Positions 24,711 through 34,414 of a DNA stretch of 64,000 nt are shown in pieces. The DNA lies in the NCBI GenBank assembly GCA_021443665.1, contig JABUTN010000001.1, positions 39,891 to 103,890 on the forward strand. The letters are read 5' to 3'. The position numbers and the translations under genes were made by a program. This stretch comes from Bacteroidales bacterium. GTDB taxonomy: Bacteria; Bacteroidota; Bacteroidia; Bacteroidales; UBA932. Position 1 is the stretch's first letter, and every line of letters begins with the position of its first letter. The notes beneath the pieces were generated by a model that saw nothing but the letters and a program-made list of their open reading frames with translations, was not told the origin of the DNA and made no database searches.

Positions 24711-26255
24711 ATGAAAAGAATCTCCATAGCAATGACGATCGCGCTGTCTCTGGCGGCGCTCGTGTCCTGCAACTCCAAACATTGGGTCGGCTCCTGGGCC
24801 ACAGCCCTTCAGGTGGCTGAACCCCACAACTGCCCTCCCGAGCCCGGGCTTGAGGGCAACAGCATCCGCCAAATAGTGGAATTGTCCGTGGGCGGTGACT
24901 GCCTCAGAGTGAAACTCTCCAACGAGTTCGGAACGGAGCCTGTGGAGATAGAGGCCGCGAGCATCGCACCTGCACTGAGCGCGGGCGGCTCTCCCGACAT
25001 AGACGAGGCCGCTTCCGCAATCCTGAGTTTCGGCGGCGAGGTGTCTGTAGTGATTGCCCCCGGAGAACTCGTGGTGAGCGACCCCGTGAAGATGAAACTA
25101 CAGCCGAGGGCTGATCTGGCCATCACCCTCCAACTCGGGAAGGCCTCTTCCACTGTGGTCACCAGCCATCCCGGCTCGCGCACCACTTCATACATCGCCA
25201 AGGGCCACACGAATGACTTCAGCGCTGCGGTGCGCACGGACCACTGGTACATAATCAATGCCGTGGAGGTGCTTTCCGATGCCCAGGCCATAGTGATTCT
25301 CGGAGATTCCATCACTGACGGCAGGGGTTCCACCCACAATGTGCAGAATCGCTGGAGCGACAATCTCTCCCGCCTGCTCCTTTCCAATGGCACGACCTCA
25401 TCCCTGAGTGTGCTGAATATGGGAGTCGGAGGCGGCTGTGTGCTGAGGGGAGGCCTCGGAGTGCCAGCCACACTGCGCTATCCGCGCGACCTCTTCGGCC
25501 AGGAGGGCGTGGGTTACATCATCCTGTATGAAGGTGTGAACGACATCCTCGGCTCCTTCAATCCTGAAAAGACTGCCCGGGACATCATAGACTTCTATAC
25601 CAGCCTGACCGCCGAGGCCCACATAAGAGGCATCAAGGTGCTCGGGGCCACCATCGCGCCCTTTATGGGCAACGGCCCGGCCACCCCTGAACGCGAACAG
25701 GGCCGCCTGTTGCTCAACGAGTGGATCCTCAGCTGCAGCGACTTGGACGGGGTGGTGGATTTCGCCTCGGCCGTGTGCAGCCCCGGTGACCCGAGCGTGC
25801 TTGACGAGCGCTATCTCTACGAAAACGACTACCTCCACCTGAACGCCGATGGCTACAAGGTGATGGGCGAGGTCGCCTACGAGTCTGTACTGCGCCTTTT
25901 CGAAAAACGCGAGGCCCGGCAGGTGAGCGCCGCCACCCTGCAAGTCGGTGCGCAGCCCACGCCCGCTGAAATATCCCTGAGCGGCAGGATGCTGTGGTTC
26001 CCCGAGGGCGGCTATGTCATCAAGGCCGTTCCCGAACTGGCTTCCGCAGATTTCAGCGCCCTGACCGCCCTTCTTCCTGTGGATGCCGGAGGCAGCGGGG
26101 AAATCCGTGTGACCAAAGGCCCCTTTGCCGTCAGCGTCAGCCCCCGCGGCATAGATTTGAGCATGGAGGATGCGGCATCGCTGGAACGCGCCGCACAGAT
26201 CCTCGGACAGCTTGTCAGGGGAGCATCCATCGCTGAAGTGAAATTGAAAGACTAA
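24711..26255 (+). CDS. SGNH/GDSL esterase lipoprotein with GH20b-like C-terminal domain
   Basis: A 514-aa exported lipoprotein (lipobox LVSCNS, Cys20). Residues 185-390 are an SGNH hydrolase: GDSITDGRG with the nucleophile Ser200, a Gly-rich block (GVGGG), GVNDI, and the DxxH block NDYLHLN. Residues about 25-180 form a beta-rich N-terminal domain seen in some SGNH enzymes. The last 100 residues (from about 412) resemble the small beta-alpha GH20b domain that precedes beta-hexosaminidase barrels, here with no barrel after it. The NagB/PIG-L fusion follows 19 bp later, suggesting amino-sugar or acetylated glycan use. Substrate is inferred. Confidence 0.85.
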   Translation: MKRISIAMTIALSLAALVSCNSKHWVGSWATALQVAEPHNCPPEPGLEGNSIRQIVELSVGGDCLRVKLSNEFGTEPVEIEAASIAPALSAGGSPDIDEAASAILSFGGEVSVVIAPGELVVSDPVKMKLQPRADLAITLQLGKASSTVVTSHPGSRTTSYIAKGHTNDFSAAVRTDHWYIINAVEVLSDAQAIVILGDSITDGRGSTHNVQNRWSDNLSRLLLSNGTTSSLSVLNMGVGGGCVLRGGLGVPATLRYPRDLFGQEGVGYIILYEGVNDILGSFNPEKTARDIIDFYTSLTAEAHIRGIKVLGATIAPFMGNGPATPEREQGRLLLNEWILSCSDLDGVVDFASAVCSPGDPSVLDERYLYENDYLHLNADGYKVMGEVAYESVLRLFEKREARQVSAATLQVGAQPTPAEISLSGRMLWFPEGGYVIKAVPELASADFSALTALLPVDAGGSGEIRVTKGPFAVSVSPRGIDLSMEDAASLERAAQILGQLVRGASIAEVKLKD

Positions 26256-26274
26256 CTATAAACCCCCAATAACT

Positions 26275-28158
26275 ATGATAAGTTCCATTCACGACTATGA
26301 ATTGATCCCGGTTGAGATCAGCCATACCCCCACCGAAGCCTGCCGGGAATTGGCAGAGAAAATCATCGACAGAGCCAACAGGGCAAAGTCCGGAGAGCGT
26401 CCTTTCCGCCTGGCCATTTCAAGCGGATCTTCGCCCGAACCACTGCTCGACATACTTTCGGAGGCATACAGGGCCGGAAAAGTGTCCTTCTCTGCGGTAG
26501 AACTCTTCACGGTTGATGAGTACTACCCTTACGATGGCCTGCTGGCCCATAGCAGAAACAGAGTCCTTCGCCGCAGCTTCATAGATGTGGTGGACCTCAA
26601 ACAGGAAAACATACACTGGCTGGACGGCCTGTGGAAGCCGGAAGAAGTGGAGGCCAAATGTGCGGAATGGGACGAGCAGGCCAAAGGCCTGGATATGCTG
26701 ATAATGGGCATAGGCGAGCAGGGTCAGCTGGGACTCAACGAGCCCGGCACACGCCAGCAGTACAAGACACGTCTGGTGCTTCTGAGCTGGCAGTCCCGCA
26801 AGAGGCAGACGGGCCCCTTCGGCGGCGAGATAGACAAAACCCCTATGAACGCCCTCACTATGGGTGTTTCCACAATGCTGACGGCTAAAGAAATACACCT
26901 TCTTGCCTGGGGCGAGGACAAGGCTGCCATCGTGAAGAGGGTGTCCGAAGACCAGTGGAACCCCGATTGCCCCGCCTCACTGCTGCAGTTGGGCGAGAAT
27001 GTGTCTTTCCACATAGACAAGGACGCTGCCGTATGCCTCACGAGGGTGGTGGCTCCCTGGCTGGTGGGACATTGCCAGTGGGAAGAGCGCCTGATACGCA
27101 AGGCAGTGGTATGGCTCTGCGAGACTGTCAGGAAGCCTATTCTGAAACTTACCTATCAGGACTATGTGGAACACGCCCTCGGCGAACTTGTGACAGCCCA
27201 CGGCCCCTACGATTCCATAAACATAAAGGTGTTCAACGACCTGCAGCACACCATTACCGGCTGGCCCGGCGGAAAGCCAGGTGCGGACGACACCTTCCGT
27301 CCCGTGAAGTCCACTCCCTTCCCCAAGACTGTCGTGGTGTTCTCCCCCCATCCCGATGATGACGTCATTTCGATGGGCGGCACGCTGATACGTCTTTCAG
27401 AGCAGGGCCACAATGTCCACGTGGCGTACGAGACCTCCGGCAATGTGGCCGTCCACGACGATGTGGTGATGCAGCACATAGACACCATCCACGAACTCGG
27501 CTATGCCGATGACTGGGACAGGGTCGCCTCCATTCTTGCCTCGAAGAGGCCCGGAGAGGCGGAGCCGAGAGAGTTGCTCAACATTAAGGGCTCCATCAGA
27601 AGGGCCGAGGCCCGTGCAGCCCTGCGTTCCTTCGGCCTGAGCGACACCCACGCCCATTTCCTCAACCTTCCCTTCTACGAGACCGGCGGAATCGCCAAGA
27701 ACCCCGCCACCCAGGATGACGTGGACATAGTGAAGTCGCTGCTGCTCGACCTGCAGCCCCAGCAGATATATATGGCCGGTGACCTCGCCGACCCCCACGG
27801 CACCCACAGGGTCTGCACAATGACCGCGCTCGAGGCTGTACGCCAGCTGCGTGAGGAAGGGCATCAGTGGGCTCAGGATGCCGTCATCTGGCTTTACAGG
27901 GGCGCCTGGATGGAATGGGAACCCGGTGATGTGGATATGGCCGTGCCTTTGAGTCCCCAGGAAATGATAAAGAAGAGACACGCCATCTACCGCCACCTTT
28001 CCCAGAAGGACATCGTACCCTTCCCCGGAGACGACTCAAGGGAGTTCTGGCAGAGGGCCGAGGAGCGCACCCAGAATACTGCCAAGCTGTATGACAGCCT
28101 CGGAATGGCTGAGTATCAGGCCATAGAACTCTTCGTGAAATACACAGACAACATCTGA
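26275..28158 (+). CDS. NagB-like / PIG-L deacetylase fusion with altered NagB active site
   Basis: A 627-aa two-domain protein. Residues 1-270 have the glucosamine-6-phosphate deaminase (NagB) fold: FRLAISSGSSPEP, VDEYYPYDG, and GIGEQGQLGLNEPG at 145-158. In active NagB the last motif reads with Asp and His (GxxDGHxAFNEP); here both are Gln (149 and 151), so deaminase activity is doubtful. Residues 350-627 are a PIG-L/LmbE zinc-dependent N-deacetylase with SPHPDDD (zinc ligands His359, Asp361/362) and DPHGTHR (506-512), both intact. NagB/PIG-L fusions occur in Bacteroidota. It follows the SGNH esterase by 19 bp. Confidence 0.87.
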   Translation: MISSIHDYELIPVEISHTPTEACRELAEKIIDRANRAKSGERPFRLAISSGSSPEPLLDILSEAYRAGKVSFSAVELFTVDEYYPYDGLLAHSRNRVLRRSFIDVVDLKQENIHWLDGLWKPEEVEAKCAEWDEQAKGLDMLIMGIGEQGQLGLNEPGTRQQYKTRLVLLSWQSRKRQTGPFGGEIDKTPMNALTMGVSTMLTAKEIHLLAWGEDKAAIVKRVSEDQWNPDCPASLLQLGENVSFHIDKDAAVCLTRVVAPWLVGHCQWEERLIRKAVVWLCETVRKPILKLTYQDYVEHALGELVTAHGPYDSINIKVFNDLQHTITGWPGGKPGADDTFRPVKSTPFPKTVVVFSPHPDDDVISMGGTLIRLSEQGHNVHVAYETSGNVAVHDDVVMQHIDTIHELGYADDWDRVASILASKRPGEAEPRELLNIKGSIRRAEARAALRSFGLSDTHAHFLNLPFYETGGIAKNPATQDDVDIVKSLLLDLQPQQIYMAGDLADPHGTHRVCTMTALEAVRQLREEGHQWAQDAVIWLYRGAWMEWEPGDVDMAVPLSPQEMIKKRHAIYRHLSQKDIVPFPGDDSREFWQRAEERTQNTAKLYDSLGMAEYQAIELFVKYTDNI

Positions 28159-28160
28159 AG

Positions 28161-28724
28161 ATGATTTATCCGATATATGTATATGGTTCCCCCGTCCTCA
28201 GGGCGGTGGCGGAGCCGCTTGACATAGAGAACACTTCCAAGGAGGAGATTCAGACACTCGCGGCGGATATGTTCGCCACTATGAAGAACGCTGACGGAGT
28301 GGGGCTTGCCGGTCCCCAGATCGGTATCTCCAAGAGAATCCTGGTGGTGGACGGCAGCGACCTGACGGACACTTACGCTGAGTTGAGAAACTTCAAAAGG
28401 GTAATGATAAACCCCGTGATTACGGAGCACAGCGACAAAACCTGTTCCTACAGCGAGGGATGCCTGAGTGTGCCTGACATTCACTGCGACATCACAAGGG
28501 TTGAGTCGATGACCGTGGAGTACTACGACGAAAACCTGGAGAAGAAGCTGGAGAAGTTCGACGGTTTCGGCTGCCGTATGGTCCAGCACGAGATGGACCA
28601 CCTTGACGGGAAGATGTTTGTGGACCACGCCTCGCCGATAAGGAAGAAGATGATAGCAAGCAAACTCCACAATATTTCCGCGGGCAAGATCAGGACCCAG
28701 TACAAATCGAAACTGTCAAAGTAA
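28161..28724 (+). CDS. def: Peptide deformylase
   Basis: Removes the N-formyl group from new proteins using a metal ion. The 187-aa protein has all three family motifs: GVGLAGPQIG, EGCLSVP with the metal-binding Cys, and QHEMDHLDG with the two His ligands and catalytic Glu. It lies 2 bp after the NagB/PIG-L gene. Confidence 0.98.
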   Translation: MIYPIYVYGSPVLRAVAEPLDIENTSKEEIQTLAADMFATMKNADGVGLAGPQIGISKRILVVDGSDLTDTYAELRNFKRVMINPVITEHSDKTCSYSEGCLSVPDIHCDITRVESMTVEYYDENLEKKLEKFDGFGCRMVQHEMDHLDGKMFVDHASPIRKKMIASKLHNISAGKIRTQYKSKLSK

Positions 28725-28730
28725 AAAACG

Positions 28731-30020
28731 ATGGCCGGCCGGCTCCGAAGATATTTTCTACTGTCGCTTGTGCTTCTGTTGCCGGGCATGGCGCTTCGTG
28801 CCCAGCAGGAGACCAACCCTATGGAGGAATATCACCGCAGTTCGATTTGCGGTATGCTGATACAGCACTCGGGACAGAAGTATGTGAACGATGTGCGGAA
28901 GGCCTATCTGGAAATGCCCCCTTCGGACAAATACAATGAGCACAACATCAAGGGAAGGGTGGTGGAGACGCCTACGAAGCATTTCGAAGACCTGCGTGTG
29001 ATTGAGGACTACCTTTACAAGAAGCAGGTTGGGAAGCAGCTGGTGGAGAAATGGTTCAGCCGCGACCCGGTGGACGGCAGTTTCGATGTGGACCTGATAG
29101 CGGAAAGGGGTCTATATGACGCCTCCGCCTTCAAGGAGGAACTCTCGGGTATGCTCAAAAGGGGAAGCGCCCTGCTGATGGATGCGGGGGAAGACCTCAT
29201 TTCCCACACCTTCGTGCTCGTCTATGACATAGACTACATCGACAAGGAGGCCAATGCCCAGAAGGCGGCCGCGTTCTTTGTCGGGCTTGCCGTTGCTGCG
29301 GGAACCTTGGCCGGAATGCAAGCTTCCAATCCGGACAAGAAACCCGAGGACAGGCGGAAGGCGGAGCTTGCGGCCAGGTCCCTTGAGGGAGTCGCCTTGC
29401 TCGGAGCAGCGATTTCCAGCCAGATAGCGGGTTTCACCGTCAGAATCAGGGCGCATCTTTTCCAGTTGTGCTGGGACCAGGAAACAGCCGACTGGTTCTA
29501 CGAGAACTGCTATTTCGGAAGGGAGGAGCAGGACCCTGAGAAGAAAAGGCTATGGGAGTCGCTGCCGGACGATGCCTTCACCCTGAAATACTTGGGCAGC
29601 CACAGCGCGAAAAGCGCAAAGACAGTGCTTCGCGGAGTCGAATCCCCTCACGAAGTGATACAGAAGGTGATTTACCGTGCTATGGACAACTCCCGCGCCA
29701 AACTCGCAAAGAGATACAACGTGTTCCGCGTGAGGGTGCCGCTGATGAGCGTTGAAGGCAAGAAGGTGAAGGCCCCCATAGGACTCAAGGAAGGAGTCCG
29801 TCCCGGTGCCCGTTTCGAAGTGCTTGAGAGGGTGCTCGGCAGCGACGGCACCACCAGATATGTCCGCAGGGGCATAATCAGGGCCATAGGAAACGAAATC
29901 TGGGACAACCGCTTTATGTCTGTGGAAGAGGAGGCCGCCAATGCCGAACTCGGATATACATCTTTCCGCATAGTCAGGGGCAACGGCATCGTCCCCGGTA
30001 TGCTCATCCGCGAGTTGTAA
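28731..30020 (+). CDS. Exported protein of unknown function
   Basis: A 429-aa protein with a signal peptide ending near LRAQQ (about residue 25) and no lipobox. The middle has an Ala-rich hydrophobic segment (AAAFFVGLAVAAGTLAGMQA, about 183-202) and another near 222-240 (GVALLGAAISSQIAG). The C-terminal 110 residues look beta-rich (FRVRVPLMSVEGKKVKAPIG, then GVRPGARFEVLERVLG) and may be a barrel-like binding domain. It starts 6 bp after def and probably shares its transcript. No family is recognised. Confidence 0.7.
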   Translation: MAGRLRRYFLLSLVLLLPGMALRAQQETNPMEEYHRSSICGMLIQHSGQKYVNDVRKAYLEMPPSDKYNEHNIKGRVVETPTKHFEDLRVIEDYLYKKQVGKQLVEKWFSRDPVDGSFDVDLIAERGLYDASAFKEELSGMLKRGSALLMDAGEDLISHTFVLVYDIDYIDKEANAQKAAAFFVGLAVAAGTLAGMQASNPDKKPEDRRKAELAARSLEGVALLGAAISSQIAGFTVRIRAHLFQLCWDQETADWFYENCYFGREEQDPEKKRLWESLPDDAFTLKYLGSHSAKSAKTVLRGVESPHEVIQKVIYRAMDNSRAKLAKRYNVFRVRVPLMSVEGKKVKAPIGLKEGVRPGARFEVLERVLGSDGTTRYVRRGIIRAIGNEIWDNRFMSVEEEAANAELGYTSFRIVRGNGIVPGMLIREL

Positions 30021-30034
30021 AAGCACAGATAAAA

Positions 30035-30065
30035 TTTGTTAATTTTTTAAAACGGATTACTTTTG
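30035..30065 (+). promoter_or_regulatory. Promoter of the B12 uptake operon
   Basis: TTTG (30035-30038), 19 bp, TACTTTTG (30058-30065): the full two-part Bacteroidota promoter, placing the RNA start just before the riboswitch. Confidence 0.8.
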
Positions 30066-30235
30066 CGTCCGGAATGACGGCGAAGGGAACCCGGTGTGAA
30101 TCCGGGGCTATACCCGTAGCTGTGAAATCTTTCAGACCGAAGGCCATCTTTTGCCACTGTCACTTTGATGATGGGAAGGCGCCTGAGGGGATTAAGCCAG
30201 AAGACCTGCCGCATTCCTCCGACTTGAACGGACCC
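30066..30235 (+). promoter_or_regulatory. Cobalamin riboswitch
   Basis: The conserved core is all present in order: GGGAACCCGGTGTGAATC from about 30085, GCTATACCCGTAGCTGTGA, GCCACTG at about 30153, GGGAAGGC at about 30173-30180, and the B12 box AGCCAGAAGACCTGCC at 30195-30210. No T-run follows before the ATG at 30262, so control is more likely translational than by termination. In this class adenosylcobalamin binding switches expression off. Confidence 0.95.
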
Positions 30236-30261
30236 GGGAAAAGGTTCCGATAGGTTAACAG

Positions 30262-32241
30262 ATGCGCAGGATCATATCCTTCATAGTTGCGGCGGCTGCC
30301 CTGCTGCCTTTGTGTGTGACGGTGTCCGCCCAGGACATCGCGGATACGCTTGCATCCACCACCATCACTGCGGAAGGCAAACCCAGCGCCGCGAAAAGCA
30401 CCGCCCCCGTGCAGAGCCTGACCGTGGCCGAACTCGGCAAACTCGGCATCGGGGACATCACCCGCGCCGTGAACACCTTCGCCGGGGTACAGATTCGCGA
30501 CTACGGCGGAATAGGGGGAGTCAAGACCGTGTCCATAAGGAGTCTCGGCGGCCAGCATACGGCCGTAAGTTATGACGGGGTGACCATCAGCAACGCGCAG
30601 AACGGCCAGATAGACATAGGCCGTTTCAACCTCGAAAATGTGCAGATGCTGAGCCTTAACATAGGCGCGGACGACAATATTTTTCGCAGTGCCCGCAGTT
30701 ATGCCAGCGCCGGAGTGCTGAACATCACCACCCGGAAGCCGGACTACAGCGACAAGCGTTTCCACGCCGGGGTGGGGCTCAAGGCAGCCTCCTTCCTGAC
30801 CTTCAATCCTTCCCTGTATTTCGATGCGGCCATAGGGAAAAACTGGTCGCTGGGGCTGAACGCGGACTACCTCCACACGAACGGAGACTACCCTTTCACC
30901 GTACACAACGGCACAGAGACCACCACATACAGGCGTCTAAACAGCGATGTCAACACCGTGCGGGCCGAGGCCAACGTCTTCGGAGACCTGGGGCGCTCAG
31001 GCAGCCTGAGCCTCAAGGGGAGTTTCATGTGGAGCGAGAGAGGCCTGCCGGGAGCCGTCATTCTCTATGTCCAGGACCCTACGGAACGCCTCTGGGACAG
31101 ACTTTCCTTCGCCCAGGCCAGGTATGAGAACCACTGGGGCATCTGGTCTTTTCAGGCGCAGGCAAAATTCAGCAACGACTTCACCCGTTACAGCGACAAG
31201 AAGGCCATCTACCCCGGCGGCGAGAAGCTTAACATCTATACGCAGAACGAATATTATCTAAGCGCTGTGGTCCGTGTGAGTCCGCTGAAGGGCCTGAGCA
31301 TTTCCCTAGCCCAGGATGTGGCCGTGAACACCCTGGACGCCAACCTTGAAAGGTTCGTCTATCCGCTCCGCGTCACCTCCCTGACGGCCCTGGCCGCCCA
31401 ATACCATATCAGTTTCTTCACGGCCACGGCCAGCGTTCTGGGCACCTATGTCCACGACAAGGTGAAGGTGGGCGAGGCGCAGGGCGACAAATGGCGTTTC
31501 ACTCCCTGCATCAGCCTGAGTTTCGAGGCCCTGCCCTGGCTGCGCATAAGGGCGATGTACCAGGACCTTTTCCGCACGCCCACCTTCAACGAACTCTACT
31601 ACACGAGTATGGGCAACACCAAACTGAAGCCGGAATTGGCCCGCCAGGTCAACCTCGGCCTGACCATAGCTGCCTCGCCCCTGCCCGAGGTCCTCTCCTG
31701 GCTGGAGTTCACCGCCGACGGCTATTTCAACAGCGTGCGCGACAAGATAGTCTGCCGCCCCACGATGTTCCTGTGGAGCACCTTCAATATGGGAAAGGTG
31801 AACATCGGAGGACTCGACCTCTCACTTTCCACCCGCTGGAGGTTGCCGCATCTGATGGGCATTGAGTTCGGCGGACACTACTCCTTCCAGCACGCGGTGG
31901 ACGTGACCGACAAGGAGGAAAAGACCTACGGCCACCAGATTCCCTACACTCCCCGCCACAGCGGCAATGTCTCGCTGGTGTTCAGCACGCCCTGGATAAA
32001 CCTGTCATATATGATGACGGCTGTGGGGGAACGCTACTCCTGGCCCCAGAACACAGCGGCCAACAGGCTGGACCCCTATATGGAGCATACCATCGCCCTC
32101 TACCACAACTTCGAGTGGAGGCGCTGCTCCCTGCTGGTGCAGGGCGAATGCATCAACCTCGCGAATGCGCAGTACGAGGTGATACACAACTATCCTATGC
32201 CCGGACGAACCTGGCAATTGACACTAAAATTCAAATATTGA
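30262..32241 (+). CDS. btuB: TonB-dependent cobalamin receptor (BtuB-like)
   Basis: Outer-membrane beta-barrel that imports corrinoids using TonB energy. The 659-aa protein has a signal peptide, a plug domain (about residues 45-160; DITRAVNTFAGVQIRDYGG, SIRSLGGQHTAVSYDG, then SAGVLNITT) and a barrel ending in an aromatic residue (WQLTLKFKY). There is no SusC-type N-terminal extension. The B12 assignment rests on the riboswitch upstream and the BtuG-F-C-D genes downstream. The next gene starts 1 bp after its stop. Confidence 0.95.
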   Translation: MRRIISFIVAAAALLPLCVTVSAQDIADTLASTTITAEGKPSAAKSTAPVQSLTVAELGKLGIGDITRAVNTFAGVQIRDYGGIGGVKTVSIRSLGGQHTAVSYDGVTISNAQNGQIDIGRFNLENVQMLSLNIGADDNIFRSARSYASAGVLNITTRKPDYSDKRFHAGVGLKAASFLTFNPSLYFDAAIGKNWSLGLNADYLHTNGDYPFTVHNGTETTTYRRLNSDVNTVRAEANVFGDLGRSGSLSLKGSFMWSERGLPGAVILYVQDPTERLWDRLSFAQARYENHWGIWSFQAQAKFSNDFTRYSDKKAIYPGGEKLNIYTQNEYYLSAVVRVSPLKGLSISLAQDVAVNTLDANLERFVYPLRVTSLTALAAQYHISFFTATASVLGTYVHDKVKVGEAQGDKWRFTPCISLSFEALPWLRIRAMYQDLFRTPTFNELYYTSMGNTKLKPELARQVNLGLTIAASPLPEVLSWLEFTADGYFNSVRDKIVCRPTMFLWSTFNMGKVNIGGLDLSLSTRWRLPHLMGIEFGGHYSFQHAVDVTDKEEKTYGHQIPYTPRHSGNVSLVFSTPWINLSYMMTAVGERYSWPQNTAANRLDPYMEHTIALYHNFEWRRCSLLVQGECINLANAQYEVIHNYPMPGRTWQLTLKFKY

Positions 32242-32242
32242 T

Positions 32243-33328
32243 ATGAAAAAGTTTTTATTCTTCGCAGCGGTCGCAGTTGCTCTTGCTGCCTGTCAGAAAA
32301 ATCCGGGTCCAGAACCCGGACCCGATCCCGAACCCCTTCCCTCAAGCCCCGAACAGGTGTGGGTGTTGCACAATGGCACCTGGGGAGGCAGCGACTCCGA
32401 AATCATGATTTACGACCGCGAGAGCGGCAATGTCCTGACATCCGCCTTCCAGACCGTCAACGGGAAGAGGTTGGGAGACACGGCCAACGATATGATTGCC
32501 TGCGGTGAACTCGTCGCCATTGCCGCCACCGGCTCGAAATGTGTGTGGATTGTGTATAAGAATGTCACGGAAGTGGCTCAGATTGTGGTCACCGGAGCGG
32601 ACGGAACAGCCTTGTCGCCCCGCCGGCTCGCCTACGACGGCAGCTATGTGTACATCACCTTGCAGGAGGGAGTCCTGGCGCGTGCAAGTGCCGCCACAGG
32701 CTGGCAGGCCGAGACCCTCGAGGTGGGTCCCGCTCCCGAGGGTCTGCTCTATGACAATGGCCTGCTCTATGTGGTGAACTCAGATGAATACTCCAGCCCT
32801 ATGGGCATGAACGCCTCCATCTCCATTGTGGACGCCGCGCAGTTCAAGGTGGTCAAGACAGTCCCCTGCAACTGCAACGCACAACAGCTGTATCGTGTCA
32901 GCGAAGACAAGTTCTATCTTATGAGTTGGGGAAACTATGCGGACATTCCCGCCGCGTTGACCGTTTTTAACCCCAAGACCTACACCCTGACGGATGTGGC
33001 CGGGGTTGCACCCACCTTCTTCGCTGTAGGGACAGGCAACAAGGCATATTATGCAAGTAGGGAGTATGATGCGGCCTGGAATCCCACCATCACTTACTGC
33101 AACTTTGATACGTCCGCTGACAGCAGAATCGGGGAATTCGTGCCCGCAAGCGCAGTGAAGCCCGACATCAACGCCATCGGGCTGGATCCCGAGACCTCTA
33201 ATGTATGGATGGGCTGCTCCGACTATATGAGCAACGGCAGCATAATCGTGTTCTCACCCGAGGGTCAGGAGCAGATGCGTATCAAGGATACCGGCGCTGT
33301 GAATCCCCAGGCCTTCCTCTTCCTTTAA
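32243..33328 (+). CDS. btuG: BtuG-like surface cobalamin-binding lipoprotein
   Basis: A 361-aa lipoprotein (lipobox LAACQK, Cys about 17) followed by a Pro/Gly/Glu-rich spacer (NPGPEPGPDPEPLP) typical of surface export in Bacteroidota. The rest is a seven-bladed beta-propeller type of protein with repeated strands (GLLYDNGLLYVVNSD, IGLDPETSNVWMG). BtuG proteins sit on BtuB at the cell surface and capture B12 with very high affinity. Position directly after btuB under the riboswitch supports the call; affinity is inferred. Confidence 0.85.
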   Translation: MKKFLFFAAVAVALAACQKNPGPEPGPDPEPLPSSPEQVWVLHNGTWGGSDSEIMIYDRESGNVLTSAFQTVNGKRLGDTANDMIACGELVAIAATGSKCVWIVYKNVTEVAQIVVTGADGTALSPRRLAYDGSYVYITLQEGVLARASAATGWQAETLEVGPAPEGLLYDNGLLYVVNSDEYSSPMGMNASISIVDAAQFKVVKTVPCNCNAQQLYRVSEDKFYLMSWGNYADIPAALTVFNPKTYTLTDVAGVAPTFFAVGTGNKAYYASREYDAAWNPTITYCNFDTSADSRIGEFVPASAVKPDINAIGLDPETSNVWMGCSDYMSNGSIIVFSPEGQEQMRIKDTGAVNPQAFLFL

Positions 33329-33331
33329 TAT

Positions 33332-34414
33332 ATGAAGAAAACTCTGTCGGTCCTGCTGCTTCTGCTCAGCCTCAATGCCTTTGCCGACCAGACCGGGAGG
33401 GCCCGGTATTTGAGGATAGAGAAGGCTGAAGCCTATACCGTGGTCACTGTCCTCGACCCCTGGAAGAAAGGCTCGGAGATAGGACGCTATGTGCTGGTTC
33501 CAGGGAAAAAGCAGGTTGAAAGCCTTCCCAAAGGGCAGGTGATAAAGGTGCCTGTGAGCAGGGCTGTAATCTATACCTCCGTCCATTCGGCTATGGTGGA
33601 GGCAGTGGGAGCGGAAGAGCGGATAGCTGCGGTCTGCGAGAGCGAGTACCTGACAAGCGAGAACCTGAAGAAGGCTGTCAGGGATGGCCTCATCAAGGAC
33701 CTTGGCTCTGCAACCACCCCCAACATAGAGAAGATGCTGCTGTGCCGCCCCGATGTGATACTTGCCACCCCCTACGAGAACAACAGCTCCGGAAACGCCT
33801 CCAAGACCGGCGCCCCCATAGTGCAGTTGCCTGACTATATGGAGCAGGACCCTCTTGCGCGGGTGGAATGGCTCAGGTTCATAGGGCTTCTGTTCGGAGC
33901 CGAGGAAAGGGCGGAATCCCTCTACCGGGAGGTTTGCTCGCAGTATGAGTCCCTCAAAGCACTCGCCGCCACCGCCACGCGCAGGCCTAAGGTTATGACC
34001 GAACGCAAGTGGGGCTCCTCCTGGGGCGTGGCAGCAGGCGGGAGTTACATAGCCCGTATGCTTGCGGACGCTGGCGCTGACTACATCTTTTCCGACCATC
34101 CCGGCTCCGGCTCAAGTTACGCCTCTGTGGAGCAGGTGCTCGAGAGGGGCAGGGACGCCGATTTCTGGCTTCTCAAATACACTATGGACGGCGGCAGACA
34201 GATGAGCAGGGCCGATTTGGCCGGAGACAACCCTGTCTATAAGGTTTTCGCCCCCTATCAGAAAGGGACAGTCTGGGGCTGCAACACCATCTCCACTCCC
34301 TATTATGACCTGATAGCGATACACCCCGAAAAGGTGCTTGCCGAATTTATTGCTATCTTTCACCCCGAATTGCTGCCCGATTACAAATTCCTGCTCTACC
34401 ATAAGTTGAAATGA
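33332..34414 (+). CDS. btuF: Cobalamin-binding periplasmic protein BtuF
   Basis: Substrate-binding protein of the B12 ABC importer. A 360-aa exported protein (signal peptide ending at NAFADQ) with the class III binding-protein fold joined by a long helix: RAVIYTSVHSAMVEAVGAEERI, PNIEKMLLCRPDVILATPYE, and DAGADYIFSD. The stop overlaps the btuC start by 4 bp (ATGA). Confidence 0.93.
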   Translation: MKKTLSVLLLLLSLNAFADQTGRARYLRIEKAEAYTVVTVLDPWKKGSEIGRYVLVPGKKQVESLPKGQVIKVPVSRAVIYTSVHSAMVEAVGAEERIAAVCESEYLTSENLKKAVRDGLIKDLGSATTPNIEKMLLCRPDVILATPYENNSSGNASKTGAPIVQLPDYMEQDPLARVEWLRFIGLLFGAEERAESLYREVCSQYESLKALAATATRRPKVMTERKWGSSWGVAAGGSYIARMLADAGADYIFSDHPGSGSSYASVEQVLERGRDADFWLLKYTMDGGRQMSRADLAGDNPVYKVFAPYQKGTVWGCNTISTPYYDLIAIHPEKVLAEFIAIFHPELLPDYKFLLYHKLK

